Source of the DNA: Halichondria panicea
Taxonomy: Eukaryota > Porifera > Demospongiae > Suberitida > Halichondriidae
NCBI RefSeq assembly: GCF_963675165.1
Contig: NC_087384.1
Coordinates: 793,001-857,000 of the forward strand
Direction: 5' to 3'
Length of the DNA stretch: 64,000 nucleotides
Of this stretch, positions 45,200-56,579 are shown in pieces. The notes under the pieces are model-generated. The model was not told the DNA's origin, ran no database searches, and worked only from the letters and a program-made list of their open reading frames with translations. The translations under genes and the position numbers were made by a program. How positions within the stretch are numbered: position 1 is the first letter of the stretch; each line of letters begins with the position of its first letter.

Positions 45200-45979
45200 C
45201 TTAGCTATATCATTTTTTTGTGGCTTATCCTTTTGCCACCCGAATGTGGTGTCAATGGTGGGAGTGACCACACAGGAGGGTCCTACGTGCCTCCTACTAG
45301 AGTTCGTCCCTCACGGGCGTCTAGACAACTTCCTCCTCAGTCTCAAGGACAGGCCAGTTCTGGAGTGGTACATTCGTCATTTCAAGACTACCAGTAAAAT
45401 ACCCTACCACAAACAGATGTCAGCTGACCTAATGGGAGTGCTACTGCAGGTTGCCGAGGGAATGGTGAGCGAGATAGTACTGCATGAGCTGGTCGGTTAT
45501 TGATGTCTTTTTTTTATCTGCAGACGTTCCTGACTGACTATGCATTGATTCATTCATCGTGACCTTTCCACTAGAACAGTTCTTATTGGAGACAGACTCA
45601 ACGTCCAAGTATCAGATCCAGGTAAGTTGTAGTTACGGTGTTCATCTAATTCTTAAATTGTCAGCCGGAATGCATTAATATTACCCCTTTCCTGCCAATT
45701 AATCTCTCCAGTCTCCATACAGGCATGTTTAGCTATAGTTATAAACCTAAACCTATTCGTCTACTGACTGATAATTCATGCAATAGTTCCCACCCCCTAC
45801 AGGCATGATCCACGAAGGATACTACTATGTTGTGACGGAGAGGGAACACTACCTACAGGACATTGCCCCAGAGTGTCTCTGGGAGAAACGATACTCTATT
45901 TGGAGCGATGTCTGGTCTTACGGCATCCTCGCCTACAAAGTGATTACCATGGAGACAGTACCGTTCCCAGATGCCACCG
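45200..45979 (+). pseudogene. Decayed receptor-tyrosine-kinase exons (copy C)
   Basis: The piece up to 45464 encodes HPNVVSMVGVTTQEGPTCLL, LEFVPHGRLDNFLLSLKDRP and LMGVLLQVAEGM. 45524-45621 holds the HRD exon, but four extra bases relative to copy A (CTATGCATTGATTC against CCATGGATTC) shift its frame. It keeps HRDLSTRTVLIG and VSDP, again with Thr for the catalytic Asn and Pro for the Phe of DFG. 45803-45979 repeats EREHYLQDIAPECLWEKRYS and SDVWSYGILAYK, and is cut at PFPDAT by the CAGGGGCGGATCC repeat. The N-lobe and the C-terminal exon are missing. Exons and introns are almost identical to copy A. Confidence 0.75.
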
Positions 45980-46672
45980 CAGGGGCGGATCCAGGATTTA
46001 AGAAAGGGGGGTTCTTATAGTACTTCTTGTCTGCGCAAAGCGCGGGCAACAGGGGCGTAGCCAGGATTTGAGAGAGGGGGGTGCTTGATGAACGAATTAC
46101 CAGTGGGGGTGGGGCACTCCCCCAGAAAATTTTTGTTGTTACATGCTCTGAGATTGATTCTAACGCAATCTGGCTAAAGAAATGAGGGTACTGCTGCTTT
46201 GAGGGTACTGAAGATGTCCTATAAAATGCATTGTTTTGAGTTGTGACAATTAAATCATGCAGCTGCTAACCAGGTTCTGCTTGTGAATTAGCAGGACAAG
46301 GTAGCAAGCCACTTGCAGTTGCAGTGCTGCTCTGTGAACTGGGCTCAACGGAAAAATACTCATGATGATGATGGTGATAGCTGCTGAACATTAACAGTCT
46401 GCAACTCTTGGGGGAGGACCTTGGTCTGCTCAGCACGTGGCTTTGCGCATGTGCACTGACTGGAATGAATATTTGGAGGTGGAGCTAGATAGTTAGAGGT
46501 GGAGTTTTGAGTTGATCGTGCAATTATAGAGCTCTAGTACTCTCGATCTCATATCAGCTAGCTAGCTTAGCTAGTTAGTAAAAGGAACTTGTAGAGCAGA
46601 GTCTGAGGCTAGAGGGGGGTGCTGGAGCACCCTCTGCACCCCTCTGGCTACGCCACTGGGCAAGAATTTCAC
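45980..46672. mobile_element. Nested repeats: GGGGCGGATCCAGG element with an inserted MITE
   Basis: An element starting CAGGGGCGGATCCAGGATTT truncates the kinase exon. Inside its GCGCGGGCAA is a second element, 46050 to about 46657, with ends CAGGGGCGTAGCCAGG and CTGGCTACGCCACTG and an apparent GGGCAA duplication on each side. The outer sequence resumes as GAATTTCACCCGG, where the first Ginger1 element begins. Neither encodes a protein. Confidence 0.7.
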
Positions 46673-47262
46673 CCGGTGTCATAGGAATGAATGACTCCCC
46701 TAAATAATGACTCCCGGTCACTCCTACCTAGGCACCAGTGACTCCCGGTCACTCACGCCTAGGAATAAATGACTCCCCCGGTCACTGACTCCTAGTCACG
46801 AATGACTCCCCCCTGGAAAAAATGACTCCCCCGAAATTTATATATGAACACTGATCCATAGAGCTAAAGAGACTTCAGGGGCTATACTAAGTACATGCAT
46901 CCTCAAAACCTGTCACAGTGTGACTATACAATCAAGCTCAAGACTGTTATCAGGACTGCATGCATGCTATCTGTGAGAGACCTGTTTAATACATAGTATG
47001 ACTATAATTACAGCTGTTCCTTATATACTGTAAACTGGTTCAGTTTAGCTATTAGTACCTATAGTACTTATACTACATTGTACACTCTGTTCACATTTTC
47101 ACACGTCTCACGGTCACTGTAAAGCAAAACTTATAATACAACAACATCCATCAAAATAACAAATAGATCTACAGTGCATGAAAAACAAACAAAACAACAG
47201 TGCAAATTAACAGTGTATAAACAAAAACAGCTAGTGGAAGATAACGAAATGCTAAAAAAATT

Positions 47263-50200
47263 CTATCTAGATCTACAAGTAGGACAAAACCAATCTCCAA
47301 GTGGAGATACTTTAATACGAACACATTTATAATGATACCACACAGTACATGTGTCGCACTGGACCATTTCATCATAACAGTCAGGGCGGAGACAAGGGCA
47401 GTATATCGTAATTACTATGCTGGAAAATCTTTCTGGTCTCTTGCGGCTACTAACATCTTTTGACTTTGGAAATCTTCTGAGTTTCTCATTTTCAAAGCAA
47501 CGCACAAGATGTGGCCTCATTTTGTCTTCATTTAGGGTGATGGTATCCAGATTGTCTCCTTGCAATGCGTGGTATGCAGCGGCAATTGCAAACAAACCAC
47601 AGTTGTTACTGCCACTGCTCTGCTGTTGAATGGAGGCCACAGATAGTAACAGCCCATTGTGCGCTATTAAAGGCTTATACATCTGTGCGATTTGCAGCTC
47701 AGCACTTGGCTCCAGGTCTTTCCCATATTGGAAGCAGCTATCAAAGAGGAAAAGTTCCCCCTTGATGAGTGCTGTCGCAATCCAGTGATGCCTCTCTGTT
47801 ACAAAGAATATCTGCACGGCTGTATAGGATATATATGATATAATTATTATACGGTACGGCCAAGGATGAGGATGAGGTATAATTATACCAATACTATAAT
47901 AATACTACTATTAATTTAAGTAGAAATTATACCTGTGGCTTCACTACTAGTGACTGCAGGAAAGGACATCTTCTGAACCAGAAGAGTAGAATAACAGCCT
48001 TCAATATTTGGAAATTGCATTCGCATCAGTTTGTGCGCAGCATACATATGACGGTCAGAAAGCATCCCGCTCTCAGCAAGAACTACATCCTTGTCTCCCG
48101 TCCTCAGGTCCAAATCCTTCACCCAGTAACTTGAATTCTGTCGAATGTGCACACAATAATTATAATGAACGGTTTATAGTGTGCATGCACATAATTATTA
48201 ATAATAATTGTAATTAACGATAGCTCCTGTTAACAAGTATATAACTATATACCTTTCTTGTTACAGATTGAGTAGTCCTTTGCTTCTTCAAAGGTGGCTC
48301 CATAGAGGATGCAGTCTTAACCTGAGAGAAGGGGGCGTCTCGCTTGCGAGAGGAGTGAGCATCTGGCTTGTGAGAGGAGGGGACGTCTGGCTTGTGAGAG
48401 GAGGGAGCGGCTGGCTTGTGAGAGGAGGGGACGTCTGGCTTGTGAGAGGAGGGGACGTCTGGCTTGTGAGAGGAGGGAGCGGCTGGCTTGTGAGAGGAGG
48501 GGACGTCTGGCTTGTGAGAGGAGGGAGCGGCTGGCTTGTGAGAGGAGGGGACGTCTGGCTTGTGAGAGGAGGGAGCGGCTGGCTTGTGAGAGGAGGGGGC
48601 GTCTGGCTTGTGAGAAGAGGGAAAATCACAATTTTTTTCCCACAGCTTCTAAAAATGGAGTGTATAATTATAAAGAAACATGAAACATTAAATTAATATC
48701 GTAAAGAGAAATGTAATGTAATTATAATTAGCTTCAAAATCTAGAGACACATGCATTATACCTTGCTTGGGTCTTTCATAGGAGTACTCGTCAAAGAAGG
48801 GTTAAACTGATCGAGAGATTCATCGTGATGGTTGTCTGATAATTCGGAAGGATCCGAGAGAGAACTATGTTGATCAAAGATAGGTTTTTCGGAGTCTGAG
48901 CCATGGTAATGCTTTAACCGCTGTTGGTTAACAGCCTTTTTTAAGGTCTTTCCAGTCTTAGGGTTGGCAATCTTAAAGACTCCCTTGTCCAAGCACTCCA
49001 CCACCGTGTATGGGCCTAACCACCGAGGCTTCAGCTTGTCTCCCTTCTTACATTCCCTGGCTGAATTCCTCAGCCAGACCAAAGTCCCAGTCTTAAACAC
49101 CTATATAATTAGAAAAATGACATGGCTATGACATTAAACGAGTAATGAAAATAGCCATGCTACGCTCATACAATGATAATTATAGCCTGCTCACCCTCTT
49201 GTCTGCATGCTTCCGATCATAGTACATCTTGTCCTTTTCTTGGGCATTGTCAATGTTCTTCTTGGCTTTGCTGTGGATATCATCCTTTAACTTTGTAACA
49301 GCTCGAGCATGGGTCATAATGGCACTAATGTCCCAGCTCTGCTCAAGTTCACCCTCGCTGCCTAACTCCAGTTGAATAGGGAGTACAGGTTTCCTGCATG
49401 TGGAATGTTATAACAATAATGCATGCATGCCAGATTATCATGTAATTATAATTATGAACAACTCACCGACAGAACATCAACTCGAAAGGTGAATACTTCG
49501 TTGCCTTTTGCTTACTCGTCCTATAAGCAAAGAGAATAGCGGGCAAGTGGTAGTCCCAGTCGGTCTGTGAGTCATTCACATATTTGAGTAGTGCTGTTTG
49601 AAGTGTTTGATTGAAACGTTCAGTTAGCCCGTTGGTTTGTGGGTGGTAAGCTGAAGTGACCCTGTGCTCTGTTCCAGTGAATCGAAAAAGCTCTGTGTTG
49701 ACCTGATTAACAAACTCACGGCCTTGGTCCGATATCAGCACCTCACAAAACCCAAACCTGCGTGCATGTATAACCATAATCATTAAATACGTGTTATTAT
49801 AATTATGTGTAGAGATGCATGTGATTACAATTTCACACACATGCATAGCTTACCGACAAAACAAGTTGTACAGGAACATTGCCACTCCAAATGCAGTTTT
49901 GTCAGGGAGTGGGGCTGCTTCAGCCCATTTGCTAAAATAATCGACCAATGTTACCACATATTTGCTGCCATTGGGTGTAATCGGCAAAGGTCCTATCAAG
50001 TCTATGCCAACCTATAAAGTGAATTACATAATTGTAATTAATATATGATTGTGCTCAAAACAAATAATTATTATGCAATGCCATAAAAATTATAGTATAC
50101 ATATACCTGATGCCAGACTTTGGGTTGTACAGATATCGGATGGAGTTTGGCATTTGTCTTTACAAATGCTGGGTTCATTCTCTGGCACTGGCTGCAGTTC

Positions 50201-50623
50201 TTTACATACTCTCGAATCTCCTCCACCATCGACTTCCAGTAGAATCTAGAACATATCTTGTCTATAGTTCTATCTCTTCCAAAGTGGCCACCAGCTGTTC
50301 CTGCATGCATGCGTATAATAGATTACAAGCATACATACATGCTCTATTACCTACTATTATCATTTTACCAAAGCCATAATAATTATTATACCTGCATGGC
50401 AATCTTCGAGGATTCTTGATTTCTCCTCATTGCTGCGCACACATATCCTCCAGTCAGCTGCATCAGCAGCTTTGGTGTGCTTCTTGTAATAGAGGCTACC
50501 ATTTTCAAACTTAAAGTTCTGCCTGCATTTTCTTCTAAAGTTTGCCTTCTCTGTTTTGCTGTTAATAGTAGGAGGGTATTCTCCTTTTCGTAAATAGTTT
50601 TCAATCTCTTGTAAATTCTCCAT
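47263..50623 (-). CDS. Ginger1 transposase: integrase, GPY/F, Ulp1-like protease, PHD finger
   Basis: Nine exons (50623-50392, 50300-50107, 50011-49854, 49757-49467, 49393-49195, 49100-48762, 48648-48253, 48137-47933, 47819-47263) splice into an open 856-codon frame. The integrase zinc site is DCHAGTAGGHFG ... CSQC. The DDE core has VGIDLIGPL, ISDQGREF and NGLTERFNQT. The GPY/F module is PRWLGPYTV. A 24-bp repeat encodes tandem PSSHKPDV/PSSHKPAA octapeptides. The Ulp1-like cysteine protease shows ERHHW (His), LFDS (Asp), QQQSSGS and NNCGLF (Cys). The C-terminus is a PHD finger (YCPCLRPDCYDEMVQCDTC ... WYHYKC ... WFCPTC). Integrase with a C-terminal Ulp1 protease is the described Ginger1 layout. 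The extra PHD finger may read chromatin (inference). Confidence 0.88.
48352..48625. repeat. 24-bp coding minisatellite of Ginger1 copy 1
   Basis: Eleven or so units resembling GAGGGGACGTCTGGCTTGTG (plus strand) encode PSSHKPDV and PSSHKPAA on the minus strand. It lies between the GPY/F module and the protease. Variant units alternate (GACGTC or GAGCGG), so the array expanded in pairs. Confidence 0.9.
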
Positions 50624-51484
50624 TTCTTGCTGCCTTCTTCAAATAACATGACTGTGAACGATCACTGGTTTTATACCATAGATCTAGCTGTCACTTGCTG
50701 TCAACTACAGGATAGAACAATTAACCTTGCAACTCTGCTCTTCACACATTTATAGGTCTACATTCCAGCTGTCACTTGCTGTCTACTACAGGATGAACAC
50801 TTGTTTCATTGCTACCTTGCATGCTACTACTAACCTTGCTCTTCATCCTGCATGGCTCTTCATTCTCTACTATATGTCTATGAGGAGTGCATGAATGTAC
50901 TCTTGCTACTATATACTTACATTGATGGCAACATTGGCGGAACAAACATGCGCATAGGGGAGTCATTTATTCCTGGGGGAGTCACCCACACCTTAGGCAG
51001 GAATGACCGGGGAGTCATTCATTCCTCTGACACCGGTGTCATAAAATTTTGGGCCCCCCCATGTTTAGGCCCCCCCCGGGCCTAGAATTTTAAAATTTTG
51101 GGCCCCCCGGGCCTAGAATGTTAACAGTTTACGCCCCCCAGGGGGCCTAAACTGTTAACATTCTAGGCCCCCCACTGTGAGATTAGGCCCCCCTCTTTTC
51201 TGCAGGAACAAAAAGCGCTTACGGACTTACTATGACTTCTGGCTATTAGCTGACTTATCTATGCTGCATGATACTAATGGACAAAGCAAAGGGAGTGCTA
51301 TGACACTATGACTTCTGGCTATTAGCTGACTTATCTATGCATGATACTAATGGACAAAGCAAAGGGAGTGCTATAACACTATGACTTCTAGCTATTAGTT
51401 ATCTGTGAACCCTCACCTCAGATCCTGTCAGAGAGTGTATAAAAGTAGCAAATATGTTAGCAGGCATGTTACTAAATCTATACC

Positions 51485-54400
51485 ATGGAATCCAAAAGTG
51501 AAGGAAGATTTACCTTTGAAGTTATTCATGCTCTCATAAGCAGGAACGAGTACCCTTCATCCTTTAGTAAAGAAGACAAGCGTTCCCTGAGGCGGAGAGT
51601 TAAATGCTTTGATGCAGTGGATGGAGAATTGTACTATGTTGGATCTACCCGTAAGAGACAGTTGCCATAAATTACCTAGATATTATACATAATTATAGTT
51701 ATCGCTATATATTTGTGTCTACATACTGTTACATGCAGTATTACATTTTCAAAAAAGGTGATGAGAAGAGGCTTGTTGTGGAAGACAAGGAGCAGAGGAA
51801 AAGGATTATAGGAGCAATCCATGATCCAAGTCATATGGGAGTCAACAGAACATTGGACATGATCACAGCCAAGTATTACTGGCCTGGTCAAACAAATGAA
51901 GTCAAAGAATATGTAAGTGAAGCCGGACTTAGCCTCGATTCCCGGCCGATTAAAATACGTATTTTAATCGGCCTTGAATCGAGGCTAAGCCGGACTTTAC
52001 TATAGTATTTCTTTTAGTGTATTTGCATGATCTACTTATTTCTTATAGGTGAAAACATGTACCAAGTGCCAGTGTACCAATCCTAGACTACTAAAACCAG
52101 CATCGACTCTCCACCCAATACCAGTGACACCAAAGGTTTGGCATACAGTTGGGATGGATTTGATTGGCCCTCTGACAGAGACACCCAGGGGCAACAAGTA
52201 TGTCATAACGCTCACTGACTATTTCAGCAAGTGGGCGGAAGCAGCCCCACTACCAGACAAGACAGCACATGGAGTAGCTAAATTCCTTTACTCTGTAAGT
52301 GCACTATAGCAATAATTATTATGCACATCATTTACAGCAAATCAATCTCTCTTAATAGGTTATGTGCAGAATGGGCTGTGCAGAAGTCATCATCACTGAC
52401 CAGGGTCGGGAATTCGTCAACTCACTCTCAGCCCAGTTGTACCAGAAAACCAACACCCAGCATAGAATCACTAGCGCTTACCACCCTCAGACAAATGGAT
52501 TAACTGAGCGGTTTAACCAGACTCTTTCTAGGTGTTTGGCTAAGACTGTGAATGACAACCAAGATAACTGGGACGAGAAGATCAACACGATTCTCATGGG
52601 GTATAGGGCATCACGTCAGGCATCGATTAAGCATTCTCCTTACTTCATGCTCTTCCAAGCTGAGATGCGTTTGCCGATTGATAGTGAGCTACTGCCCGGT
52701 CAGCCTGAAGAAAGAACCCCAGAAGAAGTTATTGAGCATCTTTTGAAGAGCCGTAAAGAAGTGTTCACAACAGCTGAAGCCAACATCAAGTCAGCACAAG
52801 GCAAACAAAAAGAAACGTATGACAGAAAACACCAGCAAGTCAGCACACTTAGCGTGGGTATGAAGGTTTTGCTGGAGAATACTGCTCAAAAGCAGAGGAA
52901 GGGAGGAAAACTGGACTCAAGATGGCTAGGGCCATATTTCATCAACCGAGATTTAGGTAAGTGATAATAATTATAATCTATACAGCCTGTATGTTATACA
53001 GCTAAAATGAATTCACATGCACTATATATATAATTATATATATATTATATGTATATAATAGGTAAGGGCTTATATGAGCTAAAAAACCTTTCTGGTCATA
53101 TACTCAAGAAGAAGGCGAATGTCTGTCGGCTGAAGTTGTTTAATGAAAGGAGCTTGTCTAGAGACAATAAACAGCCACCAGAAGGCGATCGGCCACCAGA
53201 GAGAGACGACCAACAGCCACCAGAGAGAGACGACCAACAGCCACCAGAAAGAGACGACCAACAGCCACCAGAGAGAGACGACCAACAGCCACCAGAGAGA
53301 GACGACCAACAGCCACCAGAGAGAGACGACCAACAGCCACCAGAGAGAGACGACCCACAGCCACCAGAGAGAGACGACCCACAGCCACCAGAGAGAGACG
53401 ACCCACAGCCACCAGAGAGAGACGACCCACAGCCACCAAAGGGAGACGACCCACAGCCACCAAAGAGAGACGACCCACAGCCACCAGAGAGAGACGACCA
53501 ACAGCCACCAAAGAAAGACGACCCAAAGAAAGAGGACCCACAGCCACCAAAGAGAGACCCTAAGTCAAACAAATGTAAGACTAAGGATGTTTTCAAGAAG
53601 GTGAGTGTTGTGTCTCAATCAATTATCTTTTGTCTGTTACTGTACCTTTACTGTACTATTCTTACCTTATCATAGACCGAAGTACAGTGGGTCAATGAGC
53701 TCTCTCTCACGGCACATGACAGAGAGATACTACTCGCCCCAACAGGCATGCTGTCTGACAAGCATGTGGATGCTGCAATGATGCTTTTAAGTGGCCAATT
53801 CTCCAAAACATCTGGGTTGCAATCGTCACTTAAAGTGCAGTTTCGTCTTGGTTTTCGCCCAATTGATTTGGACAAGCGCACGAGGGTTCAAGGTGAGTTA
53901 TGTAACTGTCTCAAGATTATGAAACAATTCTTTTTATTATATATTAGGAGTGCAGATACTGTTTGTGCCAGAACGTCATCACTGGATCCTGACAAGTTGT
54001 ATTGAAGGCAGTGTCTATGTGTATGACAGCCTGCAGACAGGCACTAAGGAATTTCCTAGATCTGTAGAAAATCAACTACTCCAGCTCTACCATCCAACAC
54101 TTAGTCCACCACAACGTCAAGAAATTGGTTTACTGGCAGAGTGTCCGCCTGTCCAACAACAACAAGAGTCATATGACTGTGGCCTATTTGCTATTGCATG
54201 GGCGTACCACCTCTTAGTTGGAGACTCTTTAAACACGCTGACACTGGACCAGCAAAAACTCAGACGGCATTTGGTAAGGTGCTTTGAAAAGAAGAAACTA
54301 TCAAGGTTCCCAAAATCAAGGCAGGAGACCCCTCGAAGTGAGATAGTGTGGGTATCTGTAGTAGCTTCGTGCTACCAGTGCATAAGGCCTGACTCGTGGA

Positions 54401-54504
54401 ACGACATGGTGCAGTGTGATGGCTGCGACAGGTGGTACCACATGAAGTGTGCACGTATAAAGAAAGCTCCATTCAGTGACTGGCACTGTATAGACTGCAA
54501 ATAG
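51485..54504 (+). CDS. Ginger1 transposase, second subfamily
   Basis: Exons: 51485-51650, 51739-51912, 52049-52294, 52359-52956, 53062-53600, 53676-53892, 53948-54504. Exons 2-7 join in frame; the junction of exons 1 and 2 is one base out of phase, so the copy may be slightly damaged or the first exon misassigned. Zinc site: HDPSHMG ... CTKCQC. Integrase: VGMDLIGPL, IITDQGREF, TNGLTERFNQT. GPY/F: SRWLGPYF. A 24-bp repeat encodes PPERDDQQ/PPERDDPQ octapeptides. Ulp1-like protease: ERHHW, VYDS, QQQQESYDCGLF. PHD finger: CYQCIRPDSWNDMVQCDGC ... RWYHMKC ... WHCIDCK. Several introns of copy 1 are absent here: one exon covers DDE and GPY/F. Confidence 0.85.
51930..51987. mobile_element. 58-bp palindromic TAGCCTCG mini-element in a Ginger1 intron
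   Basis: TAGCCTCGATTCCCGGCCGA is mirrored by TCGGCCTTGAATCGAGGCTA, with a central TTAAAATACGTATTTTAA. AAGCCGGACT occurs directly on both sides, giving a 10-11 bp target duplication. It lies in intron 2 of the copy 2 transposase gene, so it inserted after that element was assembled. Confidence 0.88.
53170..53560 (+). repeat. 24-bp coding minisatellite of Ginger1 copy 2
   Basis: About 14 units resembling CCACCAGAGAGAGACGACCA encode PPERDDQQ, then PPERDDPQ, then PPKRDDPQ variants. Long open frames in the other five frames here are artefacts of a period divisible by three. Confidence 0.92.
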
Positions 54505-54681
54505 ATAGATAGCTAGTTTTTCTGTTGTTGTACTTGTTCAAGTTTTGAGATGTATCATAATAACCGCTGAGATACTTTTAATAGGGGGGGCCTAAACTTT
54601 TAAGAGGGGGCCCAGAATTTTAAAATTCTAGGCCCGGGGGGGGCCCAATCTCATGGGGGGCCTAAAATTTTATGACACCGG

Positions 54682-54767
54682 GGCTATTTCCTGAGCTACA
54701 GCCACCTCGCTATTCCGGCCAAGCTGCATGGTCCCAAGGGTGACCAGATTAACGAGAGTCTACTGTA
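54682..54767. repeat. Pogo-like repeat end
   Basis: GCCACCTCGCTATTCCGGCC and GTGACCAGATTAACGAGAGT match 31950-32020. It lies between Ginger1 copy 2 and the right arm. Confidence 0.5.
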
Positions 54768-55587
54768 TATACAGGGTATAATTATTTAATTGTAATTGTA
54801 GATAATTATCATGATCAATTTTTCACCATTCTGTATTACATATCAGCGATCAGTGTAACAGCCAGCAACATGGAAATCAGTAAAAAGATGTTCCACATTC
54901 ATAATTACACTGCATTCGTTTCTAACTATAGGTTGTCGATTTGTATACTTGCACATATGCGCTTAATAGCATATTGGGAAAACTTTTTTTGTGTGACTGC
55001 ATGTGAGTATAATGGCATGCAAATCTTTATGAGAACAAAAAAAGCAGCTGTAGAAATGCAGTATACAGTGTTGAGTCGGCTGTATAGTAGGCTGTATAGT
55101 AGTATATACATCTATTGAGCACAATGAATCGATTCATGGATAAAATTAATTTTCCTTAGCATGACTCTAACCCTGAACTATAATAATAAAATAATTATAT
55201 AATTATACATAATTATACACACACACATACATGCGTACAGCTGCTCGCTGCAACATATCCGAACAAAAACATTAAAGTTTGTGCATTCTGATGATTCATG
55301 GTGACCTGGAAACTTGATAAATGCATTTGTGGCAGCCCACCACCTGTCCCCACCAAAAGACTTCTCTTCTCATATTTTTCTCAAGTGGTGTGGCATCTAA
55401 ACTAATTATACTACAACCAAGGGTGTATAAAGAGATATTCATACGCCCTTGCTACAACGCAAGACATATAACTCGCCTCGAAAAAAACCGAACGTGTAAA
55501 GCCACCAACAAACTGGGATATGAACTACAAAGATAGACTTATCATGTGCTCAAACTGAGTTGCATTACTATTGCAACAACGTTTCAT

Positions 55588-55634
<47 letters not shown>

Positions 55635-56579
55635 TGTTCCCTGTTAGCGGGTGAACAATCCGATACGATGTATACTGGCTCGAATTACATGTTCTTTGTG
55701 ATATACAACAGTCAGCTGACAACTTTGACATAACCAACAACATCAAGTTTGTCACCAAGAATGCTTCAAGTAGAAAAACTCGTTCGATAACTTAACAAAC
55801 TTGTACACAATGTATCGCACTACAATACCACCCGTCACTTCTATTTCAACCATATAGTAAGGCTTTGGAATGCTCGATCTGCCCACTACCTAGATCTACC
55901 TACTTCGTATCACCTAACTCGTCATGCACTTCACAGAAAACCACTTCGGTCCTCAAATTCAGTCCCTGTAACAGATGTATCGCAAACTGCATAAAAACTT
56001 AACCAGAACTATAGCTATAGTGTTATCAATTTATCCATCTTGATCTTAATTTTGTCCCCATTATAGTATACTGAGGGGCATCATGTTAGTGATGCCTGCA
56101 CGTCTGTCAGTCACAATTTTCCAAGCCCTTTCTTTTATATCATCACCTCACACTGTGACTGTAAAGCTTGAATAATAATAATAATGTTGCGTTCCGTCAG
56201 TGATGCAAATCAAAGTACTTGGGTATAGCTACAGCACGAATGATCGAAACGACGGAGGAGCAGCTGAGGAAGCAGTGCATGTGCATTGTATCCTGTTGGG
56301 TCTTGCAAACCTCTTATGAGCTCACTATTGTGTTTTGAAAATTGCAACCTATTGCCAAATTCAACAGGCTAGGCAAATACATGTCGCAATCTGCAAAAAT
56401 TACCTCATCCCAGAGGTATATTTTGTATTTATATATTTATTTGTATAATTATTTGTATTTATAAATTAATGATCTCTCTAATAATAATATAGGTTTACAA
56501 GCTCCAATACAGAGATGCAGTAGTGTCTTATGTTTGTGAAGATTGTGACCTGGGGCGGAATTACCATGCATATAATTAT

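Larger units (their letters stand above)
46677..51032 (-). mobile_element. Ginger1 DNA transposon, copy 1
   Basis: The ends TGTCATAGGAATGAATGACT and AGTCATTCATTCCTCTGACA are inverted repeats, and the similarity extends further inward as GACTCCC-rich sequence. CCGG flanks both sides (46673-46676 and 51033-51036), the known Ginger1 target. The element carries one nine-exon gene on the minus strand and looks whole. It is 4356 bp long. Its right CCGG is also the left CCGG of copy 2. Confidence 0.92.
51037..54677 (+). mobile_element. Ginger1 DNA transposon, copy 2
   Basis: It begins TGTCATAAAATTTTGGGCCC and ends GGCCTAAAATTTTATGACA. CCGG lies on both sides (51033-51036 and 54678-54681). Its terminal repeats are G/C-rich and unlike those of copy 1, so it is a different subfamily. 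The non-autonomous element at 18229-19583 belongs to this one. It carries one seven-exon gene on the plus strand. It is 3641 bp long. Confidence 0.92.

Noticed and set aside
53079-53604. Long frames on both strands over the 24-bp repeat (LSGGCWSS, VVSLWWL and similar)
   Set aside because: A period divisible by three keeps all frames open; only the PPERDD frame links to flanking transposase exons.
54870-55118. Possible small membrane protein
   Set aside because: The frame is not maintained in the matching left arm at about 28900-29230.
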